Shown piece after piece: positions 50,525 to 58,516 of a DNA stretch of 64,000 bases (within the stretch, counting starts at the first letter, position 1; every line of letters starts with the position of its first letter). This stretch comes from Microbacterium rhizomatis (GTDB lineage: Bacteria > Actinomycetota > Actinomycetes > Actinomycetales > Microbacteriaceae): contig NZ_VYSA01000002.1 of assembly GCF_008710745.1 (NCBI RefSeq), positions 248,001 through 312,000 on the forward strand. The letters are read 5' to 3'. A model generated the notes under the pieces. The model did not search any database. It was given only the letters and a program-made list of their open reading frames with translations, and had not been told where the DNA came from. A program made the position numbers and the translations under genes.

Positions 50525-51496
50525 TCACAGATCCAAGACGAGCCGAGGAGTGCAAGAGCGGCTGACGCAGGTCATCATCGTCTTGCTCGCTTCTCGCTCG
50601 TCCTCCGTCAGGATCTCGTCGCGGTGGTCAGGAATGCCCTCTACGACCCGCGTCTCGCAGCTGCCGCAATAGCCTTCCTCGCACGAGAACGGCACACCCG
50701 GCACCGCGTCACGGATGACAGACAGTACCGATCGCCCGATCGGGACCCTCAAGGTCAGGTTCGAGCGAACAAGCTCCACCTCGAACGAGGTGTCGTCCGA
50801 CTCGTCCGGTGGCACCTGTCGCGGCTCCTCCGACGGGACGAATCGCTCGGTGTGCAAAGCGACCCCGGGCGCACGGGCATCCCTGCAGAGCTCGAGCTCT
50901 TTCAGGAGCCCTGGCGGCCCGCAGGCATAGATCGCCGCGGTCGGGTCAATTCCGGCAAGGATTCCGTCGAGATCGAGTCGTTGCCCCTCGTCCCGGGGGT
51001 AGATGCGAACCCTTTCCGCCCCGAGCGCGAGGGCCTCATCGAGCAGCGCCATCGTGGACCGGGACCGACCGGCGTAGTGGAGTTGCCAATCGGCATCGGG
51101 CGGCATCGACGCCGCCATGCTGAGGATCGGTGTGATTCCGATTCCGCCCGCGATGAAGACGTAAGGTTGCGTCTCTTCCAGCTCGAAGTGATTGCGTGGG
51201 CCGCGCACGCGCAATGATCCTCCGGCTGTCGCCAGTGAGTGCAATTCCGCGGACCCGCCCCTTCCCGCCTCCTCGCGAAGAACGGCAACGCGGTAGGAGG
51301 TGCGATCGGCGGGGTCGCCGCACAGCGAATATTGCCGGATGAGCCCACTCGGCAGGCAGATGTCTATGTGAGCCCCGGGAGTCCAAGGCGGCAGTTCCAC
51401 CCCAGTGGGGTCTTTCATCCTTACGCCGACGACGTCACGCGCCTCCCGCGTCACGGAGTCGACGACGAGTTCGTATGTCTCGCCACGGATATCCAA
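50525..51496 (-). CDS. VanB/PDR-type ferredoxin-containing oxidoreductase
   Basis: The 323-residue reductase has an FMN-binding domain (RQYSLCGDP), an NAD-binding domain (GGIGITPILSMA, YACGPPGLL) and a C-terminal plant-type [2Fe-2S] ferredoxin domain (FSCEEGYCGSCETRV, with a distal TCVSRS Cys). This order is the class IA phthalate dioxygenase reductase/VanB type, the usual partner of a Rieske alpha subunit, here 16 kb away. The start is TTG at 51494-51496 after GAGGG, 4 bases from the HpcH stop; no closer ATG or GTG gives the full FMN domain. Confidence 0.9.
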   Translation of the reverse strand: MDIRGETYELVVDSVTREARDVVGVRMKDPTGVELPPWTPGAHIDICLPSGLIRQYSLCGDPADRTSYRVAVLREEAGRGGSAELHSLATAGGSLRVRGPRNHFELEETQPYVFIAGGIGITPILSMAASMPPDADWQLHYAGRSRSTMALLDEALALGAERVRIYPRDEGQRLDLDGILAGIDPTAAIYACGPPGLLKELELCRDARAPGVALHTERFVPSEEPRQVPPDESDDTSFEVELVRSNLTLRVPIGRSVLSVIRDAVPGVPFSCEEGYCGSCETRVVEGIPDHRDEILTEDEREASKTMMTCVSRSCTPRLVLDL

Positions 51497-51500
51497 TTCG

Positions 51501-52355
51501 TCACCCTCGCCCGACGTGCGTCATTCCGCGATCGAGCGCGGCGAAGCTGAGGCTCGGACGAGACAACACGATGCGGAATCCCTGATCGATGCGATCCTCC
51601 GGGGTCATGGTCGCGTTCGTGGGAGCTGCGCACGGAACGCCGGCATCGACGCAGATGTCGAGGATCCGCTGCAAAGCCGCTTCGACCTCTTTCGTGGGAG
51701 CGCCCGCGAAGCCCATCGAGACGGATAGATCTCCGATCCCCGCCCAGATGGCGCCGATGCCTTTCACTCTGCGCAGAATGTCGGGCAACGCTTCGATGCC
51801 CTCCGTGCTTTCGACGATGCCCATGAGCAGGACCTCACCTGCCGGATCCAGCGGCCAGACGTCGGCGACCCGGTAGTACTCGGATGCGGGAAGCCCCCAG
51901 TAGGACGGCGCGGCGCACATCGAACCCGCCCAACCCCGATGTCCGTGCGGCTCGAAATCGGCGACCCCGTTCGCCTGCGGGTAGCGTGCGGCGCCGACGG
52001 CCGCCTGCGCAGCCTCGACGCTGTCCAGGTGAGGAAGGACGAGCCCGAATGCGCCTGCGTCGAGCGTCTGCTTGATGAGCCACTCGTTGTGCTCGCGCGC
52101 ATTGGCGGGCGTGCGGACGAACGGTGTGACTCGCGGCGCCAGCGTGCCGCCCTCCACCAGCTCGCGGCGGTCGAGCAGGCCCTGGAGCGTTCTCTGGAGC
52201 GTCCGCCCGCTGAAGCCCGTGTGCTCGGTCTCGATCATCAGCATGTCGTACGCACTTCTGCCGATCGCGCGGAGTTCGTTCTCGTCGTCGCTCGGGATCG
52301 TGCCGAACACCACGTCGCCCGCTTCGAGCAGGCCGATCACCTTGTTCAATCGCAT
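51501..52355 (-). CDS. HpcH/HpaI family class II aldolase
   Basis: The 284-residue TIM-barrel aldolase has the metal site Glu in GIVESTEGIEALP and Asp in AGIGDLSVSMGF, plus IETEHTGFSGRTLQ and VLPHLDSVEAA. It should split a 4-hydroxy-2-oxoacid into pyruvate and an aldehyde or glyoxylate. It starts 29 bases after the SnoaL-like stop, with GGGAAG as ribosome site. The other HpcH-type aldolase in this operon is only distantly related, so they may act on different compounds. Confidence 0.88.
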   Translation of the reverse strand: MRLNKVIGLLEAGDVVFGTIPSDDENELRAIGRSAYDMLMIETEHTGFSGRTLQRTLQGLLDRRELVEGGTLAPRVTPFVRTPANAREHNEWLIKQTLDAGAFGLVLPHLDSVEAAQAAVGAARYPQANGVADFEPHGHRGWAGSMCAAPSYWGLPASEYYRVADVWPLDPAGEVLLMGIVESTEGIEALPDILRRVKGIGAIWAGIGDLSVSMGFAGAPTKEVEAALQRILDICVDAGVPCAAPTNATMTPEDRIDQGFRIVLSRPSLSFAALDRGMTHVGRG

Positions 52356-52383
52356 CTCTTACTTCCCATCAGGCGTGGCTTGG

Positions 52384-52839
52384 TCACTTCACGGGCACCG
52401 CGAGGTCGTCGCTCGATTCGAGGAACTGGTTTCGGATCCAGCGCGCGTTGATGAGCCACCGACCCTCGATGAACTCGAACTCGTCCCAGACATCCGCGAC
52501 GAGCGCGGGAAGGATCCTCGGTCGTGGCGCGTGGCCGTCCTCAGCGAAGAGGAGGAGCGCGGAGACCGTGCGTGCGCGGCCGCTCTCGGATTCGAGGACA
52601 TGAACGTTCGTGACGAGATGCCGAGATACCCGTGGTCCTCTCGCCGCACGGGCGCGGTACACCTCGGCGATCTGGGCCGTGCCTCGGAACGATGCCTCCT
52701 CGAAGCGAAGGCGTGCGTCCGGGGTGAAGTAGCCCGCGGCCCCTGAACCCCCGTTGTGGTCGACATCGAACCAGAACTCCGCCAGCAGGGCCGACAGTCG
52801 GGCGCGCACCGCATCCTCGTGCTCGGCACGATCATTCAT
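52384..52839 (-). CDS. SnoaL/NTF2-like protein
   Basis: The 151-residue protein has a cone-shaped NTF2 fold pattern (LLAEFWFDVDHNGGSGAAGYFTPDARLRFEE, RHLVTNVHVLE, WDEFEFIEGRWLINARWI). Such proteins serve as isomerases, hydrolases or, in Rieske systems, structural beta subunits; this may act as a small enzyme. Start ATG 52837-52839 overlaps the first aldolase stop by 4 bp. Confidence 0.78.
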   Translation of the reverse strand: MNDRAEHEDAVRARLSALLAEFWFDVDHNGGSGAAGYFTPDARLRFEEASFRGTAQIAEVYRARAARGPRVSRHLVTNVHVLESESGRARTVSALLLFAEDGHAPRPRILPALVADVWDEFEFIEGRWLINARWIRNQFLESSDDLAVPVK

Positions 52840-53585
52840 GCCGCAGCCCCCTCGCCGAACTCTGAGAGGAGCGACTGCGCGCCGGCACCCAGAATGGACG
52901 TGTCAGCACCGACCACCACGAAGGAGTAGCCGCGCTCTGCGAGCAGTCGCACCTCGTCGGCGCCCGCAGCGGTGCTGCCGATCACCGCCGGACCTCGCGC
53001 GCTCTCCGCGCTCTCGACCAGCCTGTGAAACTCCGGATCCGCGGGGCTCAATCCGGACGTCAGCGCAAGGTCGTACGGTCCGACGAAGATCGCGTCGAGC
53101 CCCGCGACGGCGGTGATCTCGGAGACGGCTTCCACCGCGGCCGGCGACTCCACCTGCGCGACGATGATGACATCCGACCCTCGTCGAAGATAGTCGGCCG
53201 ACTGCATTCGACCCCACCCACCGGCGCGAGTGGCGAGGCTCGCCGAGCGACTTCCGGCAGGAGGGAATCGACAGACGTCGACGACCTGCGCGGCAAGTGC
53301 CGCACTGTCGACATGCGGCACGAACACACCGTCGGCGCCGGCATCGAGGGCCGGTTGAATGTCGGCCCGCGCGTGACCGGCGACCCTGACGAAGACCGTC
53401 AGCCCCATGGCCCGCCCCAGGCCGATCATCGCCGAGATGCTCCGTGTGTCGAGCGCTCCGTGCTCTCCATCGAGCACCACGAAGTCGATCCCCGAGGGAG
53501 CCAGCACCTCCAAGACCTCGGGCGCGGGGAGTTTGATCCACAGGCCAAACGCGGGCCGATGCCGCGGCGACCAGAAATCATGCAC
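52836..53585 (-). CDS. HpcH/HpaI family class II aldolase
   Basis: The 249-residue aldolase has the classic features: VVLDGEHGALDTRS, AQVESPAAVEAV with the metal Glu, VGPYDLALTSGL with the metal Asp, and the gate segment GGWGRMQSADYL. It resembles 2-keto-3-deoxy-sugar or 4-hydroxy-2-oxo-heptanedioate aldolases (HpcH). GTG 53583-53585 gives the expected N-terminus; an ATG at 53581 is out of frame. It is the first gene of its operon, with operator site 5 about 85 bases upstream. Confidence 0.89.
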   Translation of the reverse strand: MHDFWSPRHRPAFGLWIKLPAPEVLEVLAPSGIDFVVLDGEHGALDTRSISAMIGLGRAMGLTVFVRVAGHARADIQPALDAGADGVFVPHVDSAALAAQVVDVCRFPPAGSRSASLATRAGGWGRMQSADYLRRGSDVIIVAQVESPAAVEAVSEITAVAGLDAIFVGPYDLALTSGLSPADPEFHRLVESAESARGPAVIGSTAAGADEVRLLAERGYSFVVVGADTSILGAGAQSLLSEFGEGAAA

Positions 53586-53949
53586 GAGAAGGCCCGTCAG
53601 CGGGGTTCCCCGACTTCGAGAGCGAATGCGAACTCATTGTGTGCCTCGTAATCCTGTGTTCGTATAACGAGATTAGATCTCGTTGAACGAGACTAAATGT
53701 TTCTGAGTCGCGGCGCAACGAGAAAGATCGCGTGGCACACTCCGCGTCCCCCTCGCGGGACGACGAAGAGTGCCGACACGATCCGGCACGAGAACTCACG
53801 CAGGATGCGCGGAGGCCCGTGTCATGGAGGGCCCTGAATGCGGGAGCGAACAGCCACGAAAGGCGGTCGTCGGCGTCATGCGACGGAGCGACCGTCCCGG
53901 CGCCGGTTCAGGTCGCTGATGAAGACGCGTCGACCGGGGACTTCTTCGG
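53586..53949. other. intergenic region with operator and island right edge
   Basis: 364 bases hold operator site 5 and the HpcH promoter but no credible gene. The last 250 bases up to tRNA-Met are GC-rich and featureless. No integrase, repeat of the tRNA 3' end or IS end is visible. Confidence 0.6.
53668..53692. promoter_or_regulatory. IclR operator site 5 (aldolase-SnoaL-reductase operon)
   Basis: CGAGA-TTAGA-TCTCG-TTGAA-CGAGA is the best copy: three exact half-sites at 10-bp spacing. The first two form AACGAGAT-TAG-ATCTCGTT, a perfect palindrome. Confidence 0.82.
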
Positions 53950-54023
53950 TAGCGGGAGCGGGGCTTGAACCCGCGACCTCACGATTATGAGTCGTGCGCT
54001 CTCACCAACTGAGCTACCCCGCC
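53950..54023 (-). tRNA. tRNA-Met (CAT)
   Basis: A 74-base cloverleaf on the minus strand has acceptor GGCGGGG/TCCCGCT, D-arm TAGCTCAGTTGGTGAGAGC, anticodon loop CTCATAA (CAU) and a T-arm with GGGTTCAAGCC. CCA is not encoded. It is more like the elongator Met than the initiator. Its 3' end faces the catabolic island. Confidence 0.9.
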
Positions 54024-54055
54024 GCACAGCATCCGTGGTCGAAACGGAGGCTCCG

Positions 54056-54127
<72 letters not shown>

Positions 54128-54130
54128 GTT

Positions 54131-54146
54131 CCCGGGCAAGCCCGGG
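54131..54146 (-). terminator. hairpin between the M23 gene and tRNA-Thr
   Basis: CCCGGG-CAAG-CCCGGG could form a 6-bp stem after the peptidase gene, before the tRNA pair. Confidence 0.45.
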
Positions 54147-54192
54147 CAACCAGAAGAGAATACCAGAGGCGCGGCGTCCTCAAGAATTCAGG

Positions 54193-55833
54193 TCAGCACG
54201 TGGCGTGCTGCTTGAGCCACGGCAGCGGGTCGATCGCCGTGGTGCCGCCGGCCAGGATCTCGAAGTGCGTGTGCGCTCCGAACGAGTACCCCGTGTCGCC
54301 CGTGCGACCGATGTACTCCCCTACCTCGACCGTGTCGCCGACCTGCACCTGACGTGAGCCGTACTGCATGTGGGCGTACCGGCTCGAGACGAGCGCACCG
54401 TCGACGATGTGGTCGATCACGATCGTGACGCCGTAGTTGCCACCGCTGTCGGTCGAGATGCGCACGACACCGTGGTCGATGGCCTGGATGTGCGCGCCGT
54501 CGCCCGGGGTGAAGTCGATGCCCTCGTGCATGGTGCCGTCACGCATGCCGAACCCGTAGCTCATGCCGACGCCGACCGCGAAAGGCCACTGGATCGGGCA
54601 GTTGGGGTTGTTGGTGAAGACCGAGCTCGACGGGTTGGAGATACCGGCGACGCCGGCCATCTCGACGAGGGTGCCGGTCTCGAAGTTGTCGTCGCGCTGG
54701 ATGGCAGCGCTCTGCGCCTCCGCGGGCGCGACATACGCCTGGATCTGCCCGCCCGCTCCCGCCACATCGCCCGCCGGGGCGACGACGGATGCGGGAGTGA
54801 TCGTGCCGCTCGCCGCGGCCACGGCTGCGGCGGGGGTCGTCATGCCGACCGCGAGGAGTCCGACGAGGCCCATCACGCCGACCGAGAACGACGCCGTTGC
54901 CATCCGACGGAACGCTGCACCACGCACCTTCCGGTGCGGGCGCTTCGCGGTGTGGTTCGCGGTCGCCTGGGCGGCCGGAGACTGGACGGGGGTCTCTCCG
55001 GTGAAGGCGAACAGACGCGCTGCACGCTCGAACTCGTCGACGTGCGAAGCATCGGGCTCGTCGACGCGCACGTCCGAGAAGGTGGTGGTCGCCGCGTCCG
55101 GCAGATCGTCGGTGCTCGAGGCGAAATCGGGCTCGAGCAGTTCGAAGGGCATCGCCGAAGACGCCAGCGCGTCGGCGTCGAGCGTGTCGCTCATGGCCTT
55201 CGCCGGCGCGGGAACCTCGGTGCTCGACGCGCCTGCGACCGTGAACGCATCGGCGGCGATGGCCGGCTCGGGGGAGGGAGTGGAGATGCGGGCATCCACG
55301 CTCGTCGCGGTCTCGGCCTGCGCATCGGGGACGGCTTCGGGCACTGTCGTCGCCTGGACGGGGGCCCGGCGCGCACGCCGGCTGAGCGGCACCCCCGTGT
55401 GGGAGGGCGCGGAAATCGCGTCGTCCGTCGCCGTCGTCACCGCCGGGACTGCGACGGGGACCGTCAGTGTGTCGAGCGTGACGGCATCGAGCGTGACGGC
55501 ATCGAGCGAGACCGGGTCGGGCACGACGGATGCCGCGGCTGTCGACTGACCGGATGTCGACTGACCGGATGTCGACTGACCGGATGTCGACTCACCGGGT
55601 GTCGAATGACCGCTTGCGATGTCACTGGCGACCGTATCGACGTCGACCGCGTCGGCCTCGGTCGCGCGACCCCACACGACTGCGGGGCGGGCGGAAGCGC
55701 TCTGGCCCGCTCGACGCCGCAGCGCGGAACGTGAGGTCCCTGCAGCCTCTACCGGCACCGATGGGGCCGCGGAAGGGGTGCGGCTGGAGCGTCGGGTGGG
55801 CGCAGCATCAGCCGGAGAGGGATCGAAAGACAA
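54193..55833 (-). CDS. M23-family metallopeptidase (LytM/peptidoglycan endopeptidase), membrane-anchored
   Basis: The 546-residue protein has a long N-terminal disordered region, rich in Ala, Ser, Thr, Val and Asp (1 to about 300), a basic stretch (KRPHRKVRGAAFRR), a transmembrane helix or uncleaved signal (about 318-345) and a C-terminal LytM domain. Zinc ligands are visible in GTMHEGIDFTPGDG (His, Asp) and GAHTHFEIL (HTH). It should cut peptide cross-links in the wall outside the membrane or regulate such enzymes. DNA at 55541-55615 encodes SGQST repeats from 15-bp units. It may be conserved in the Microbacteriaceae as a cell-wall hydrolase. Confidence 0.88.
   Translation of the reverse strand: MSFDPSPADAAPTRRSSRTPSAAPSVPVEAAGTSRSALRRRAGQSASARPAVVWGRATEADAVDVDTVASDIASGHSTPGESTSGQSTSGQSTSGQSTAAASVVPDPVSLDAVTLDAVTLDTLTVPVAVPAVTTATDDAISAPSHTGVPLSRRARRAPVQATTVPEAVPDAQAETATSVDARISTPSPEPAIAADAFTVAGASSTEVPAPAKAMSDTLDADALASSAMPFELLEPDFASSTDDLPDAATTTFSDVRVDEPDASHVDEFERAARLFAFTGETPVQSPAAQATANHTAKRPHRKVRGAAFRRMATASFSVGVMGLVGLLAVGMTTPAAAVAAASGTITPASVVAPAGDVAGAGGQIQAYVAPAEAQSAAIQRDDNFETGTLVEMAGVAGISNPSSSVFTNNPNCPIQWPFAVGVGMSYGFGMRDGTMHEGIDFTPGDGAHIQAIDHGVVRISTDSGGNYGVTIVIDHIVDGALVSSRYAHMQYGSRQVQVGDTVEVGEYIGRTGDTGYSFGAHTHFEILAGGTTAIDPLPWLKQHATC
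55541..55615. repeat. 15-bp tandem repeat inside the M23 gene
   Basis: GTCGACTGACCGGAT occurs as three perfect tandem copies (55541-55585), with two imperfect copies after it (55586-55615). It encodes serine/threonine/glycine-rich spacer and is a likely site of copy-number change without frame loss. Confidence 0.85.
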
Positions 55834-56014
55834 GCGGAAGGGCTCTCAGGTCGTGGTCGCTCGGGGGGCAACGAGGTCGGACTTCGGGCTTCGGATCACC
55901 GTTCGCCGTTCGGGGCAGCGAAAGTAACGATCGGATAAACACTACCCGGTTGACACTGAGAATGTCATGTGCGAGAGGCCGTCAGAGTACGGATACGTCC
56001 GTCGAGCCGCGGAA

Positions 56015-56812
56015 TCATGCGGCGAGAGCGGCTTCGAGAAGTTTTTCGAAGAGCGCGGGCCCCGTCGCGACGGTCATGCCGCGACCCGGGCGCCCTCCCG
56101 GCGACCCGCCGATCACTCCCCCGGCCTCGACGACGAGGAGTGCGCCTGCGGCATGATCCCAAGGGTTCAGCCCTCGCTCGAAATAGCCGTCGAGACGGCC
56201 GGCCGCGACGTAGGCGAGATCGAGGGCCGCACTGCCGATGCGACGGAGGTCCCGGGCGAGCGGCATGACCCGCGCGACCCGGGCGAGGTCGCCCGCGTGC
56301 GTGGCAGGGTCGTACCCGAACCCGGTGGCCAGCAGTGCACCGGCGGCGGAGGGCTCAGCGTTCACCGCCAGCCGCTGCCCGTGAAGCCAGGCGCCTCGGC
56401 CGCGCGCCGCGTGGAACAATTCCCCACTCGCCGGGCCGAACACGACCCCGGCATCGGCGGTCCACAGCTGGGGGTCCGGCTCGCCCGAGACGACCGCGAT
56501 GCTCACCGCATAGGCGGGGATCCCATAGGCGTAGTTGACCGTCCCGTCGATCGGGTCGACCACCCACGTGTACGGCGTGGTCCCGCGCTCAGCCGCGGAT
56601 TCCTCACCGAGGAACCCGTCGCCGGGGCGTTCGGCGGCGAGCCGCTCGCGGATCAATGCCTCGACCTCGCGATCGGCCTCCGTCACGATGTCGGCGAGCG
56701 CCGATTTGGTCGCGGCGATCGCAACGCCCTCCGTCCGGCGTCGGCGCGCGAGCTCACCCGCCTCGCGAGCGAGTTCGATGGCGAGCGACTCGAGGTCTTC
56801 GACGGCGGGCAT
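56015..56812 (-). CDS. inositol monophosphatase family protein
   Basis: The 265-residue Mg-dependent phosphatase has the three metal motifs GFLGEESAAERG (about 66-75), VVDPIDGTVNYAYG (about 84-97) and NPWDHAAGALLVVEAGG (about 214-230). Possible substrates are inositol phosphates, histidinol phosphate or 3'-phosphoadenosine phosphate; the sequence does not show which. It is divergent from the phytoene desaturase-like gene by 58 bases. Confidence 0.92.
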   Translation of the reverse strand: MPAVEDLESLAIELAREAGELARRRRTEGVAIAATKSALADIVTEADREVEALIRERLAAERPGDGFLGEESAAERGTTPYTWVVDPIDGTVNYAYGIPAYAVSIAVVSGEPDPQLWTADAGVVFGPASGELFHAARGRGAWLHGQRLAVNAEPSAAGALLATGFGYDPATHAGDLARVARVMPLARDLRRIGSAALDLAYVAAGRLDGYFERGLNPWDHAAGALLVVEAGGVIGGSPGGRPGRGMTVATGPALFEKLLEAALAA

Positions 56813-56858
56813 GCCCTCACGCTATCGCTCGGACTGCCAGGAAACAGCGGCATCCGAT

Positions 56859-56864
56859 TAGCGT
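56859..56864 (+). promoter_or_regulatory. possible leaderless -10 box
   Basis: TAGCGT (TANNNT) ends 6 bases before ATG 56871, fitting a leaderless transcript as at two other genes of the window. Confidence 0.4.
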
Positions 56865-56870
56865 GGGCGA

Positions 56871-58472
56871 ATGAGCACTCGCCCGGTCTCCACCGCGTCC
56901 ACGCACGATGTCGTGATCGTCGGCGGCGGCCACAACGCGCTGGTCGCCGCCGCCTACCTGGCCCGGGCGGGCCGGAGCGTCCTGGTGCTCGAGCGCCTCG
57001 ACCACCTGGGCGGCGCGGCCGTCTCGGAGCGCCCGTGGCGGGGAGTGGATGCTGCGCTCTCTCGCTATTCGTACCTGGTGAGTCTGCTCCCCCGGCGGAT
57101 CATCGACGATCTCGGTCTGACGATCGAACTGCGCCGCCGGCGCTACGCGTCGTACACCCCCGACCCATCCGATCCCACTCGCGGCATCCTCGTCGACAAC
57201 GCCGACCGCGCAGCGACCGCGGCCTCGTTCGCACGCACCACGGGAGACGCGGCCGAGGCGGGGCGGTTCACCGACTTCCAGCGCCGCATCGCAGCGCTCG
57301 GTCCGGCACTGTTCCCCCTCATGACCGAGCCGCTCGTGCGGCGCTCGGCGATGCGGACACGCGTGGGCGATGAGGTGCTGTGGGAGCAGGTGTTCGAGCA
57401 GCCTCTGGGCGGCATGCTGCGCGCCGACCTCGGCACCGACATATCCCAGGGGATCGCGCTCACTGATGGGCTGATCGGCACGTTCGCCTCGTCGGACGAT
57501 GCGAGCCTCCGTCAGAACCGTTGCTTCGTCTACCACGTGATCGGCGGCGGCACCGGCGATTGGGACGTGCCGGTCGGGGGTATGGGGCGGGTCAGCGGCG
57601 AGCTCGAGCGCGCCGCCCGGAGCGCCGGCGCAGAGCTGCGCACGGGCTCGCCCGTCGAATCGGTCACCGCAGACGGCGAAGTGCGCGTGGGAGGTGCAGA
57701 CCCTGCGACGTTCCAGGCGCGGCTCGTGCTGAGCGGGGTGGGCCCGACGATTCTCGACGCTCTTCTCGCGGCCGGCGACGGAACACCGGTCGATCACGCA
57801 CCGGGGCCTGAGGGCGCACAGGTCAAGGTCAACATGCTGCTGAGCCGGCTCCCCCGCCTGCACGACACGTCGGTCGCGCCCGAGGCCGCGTTCGGCGGCA
57901 CGTTCCACATCAACGAGACCCTGTCGCAGCTCGATGCGGCGTTCGCCACCGCGTCCAGCGGCGCGATCCCTGATCCGCTTCCCGCCGAGATCTACTGTCA
58001 TTCGCTCACCGACCCATCGATCCTCGGACCGGAGCTGCGGGCGCAGGGCGCGCAGACCCTCACCCTGTTCGGCCTCCAGGTGCCGCATCGGCTCGTGAAG
58101 GAAGCGGATGCTGCCGCCGCCCGCGCAGCCGTCCTCCAGTCCGCTCAGCGCTCGCTCGACGCGGTGCTCGCCGAGCCGATCGCCGACTGCATATACGAGG
58201 CGCCGGACGGCACGCCGTGCATCGAAGCGCGGACTACGGCGGACCTCGAGGAGTCGCTCGGCATGACCGGAGGCGACATCTTCCACGGCGCCTTGTCGTG
58301 GCCATGGGCGGAGGACGATGAGCCGCTCGAGACCCCTGCGCAGCGGTGGGGTGTGGCAACCGCGCACCCGCGGATCCTCCTGTGCGGCTCAGCCTCGCGT
58401 CGCGGCGGTGCCGTCAGCGGGCTCGGTGGGCACAGCGCAGCGATGGCGGCCCTGGAGATACTCGCGGGCTGA
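56871..58472 (+). CDS. phytoene desaturase-like FAD-dependent oxidoreductase
   Basis: The 533-residue protein has the dinucleotide motif VVIVGGGHNALVAAAYLARAGRSVLVLERLDHLGG at the N-terminus and, near the C-terminus, GAVSGLGGHSAAMAALEIL. This is the PYRD2/phytoene dehydrogenase-related group, found in animals and bacteria, with an unknown reaction; it is not a carotenoid gene by context. No carotenoid genes are nearby. Confidence 0.87.
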   Translation: MSTRPVSTASTHDVVIVGGGHNALVAAAYLARAGRSVLVLERLDHLGGAAVSERPWRGVDAALSRYSYLVSLLPRRIIDDLGLTIELRRRRYASYTPDPSDPTRGILVDNADRAATAASFARTTGDAAEAGRFTDFQRRIAALGPALFPLMTEPLVRRSAMRTRVGDEVLWEQVFEQPLGGMLRADLGTDISQGIALTDGLIGTFASSDDASLRQNRCFVYHVIGGGTGDWDVPVGGMGRVSGELERAARSAGAELRTGSPVESVTADGEVRVGGADPATFQARLVLSGVGPTILDALLAAGDGTPVDHAPGPEGAQVKVNMLLSRLPRLHDTSVAPEAAFGGTFHINETLSQLDAAFATASSGAIPDPLPAEIYCHSLTDPSILGPELRAQGAQTLTLFGLQVPHRLVKEADAAAARAAVLQSAQRSLDAVLAEPIADCIYEAPDGTPCIEARTTADLEESLGMTGGDIFHGALSWPWAEDDEPLETPAQRWGVATAHPRILLCGSASRRGGAVSGLGGHSAAMAALEILAG

Positions 58473-58516
58473 AGCGCGTGCGGGCACGAACTTCTGGCGG
58501 CCGGCCCCGTACCCCG

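Noticed and set aside
53732..53968. 78-codon frame between the island and the tRNA genes
   Set aside because: It has no ribosome site, runs into tRNA-Met and has no recognisable features.
53950..54023. tRNA-Met as an integration site for the island, since its 3' end faces it
   Set aside because: No integrase gene and no copy of the tRNA 3' end were found at the left border (32602-32885). The position is suggestive only.
55541..55615. CRISPR-like repeat
   Set aside because: Repeats are contiguous 15-bp units with no spacers, lie inside a coding frame, and no cas gene is present.
56817..58367. 516-codon minus-strand frame opposite the desaturase-like gene
   Set aside because: It is a shadow; the plus-strand product has clear FAD motifs and a normal start.
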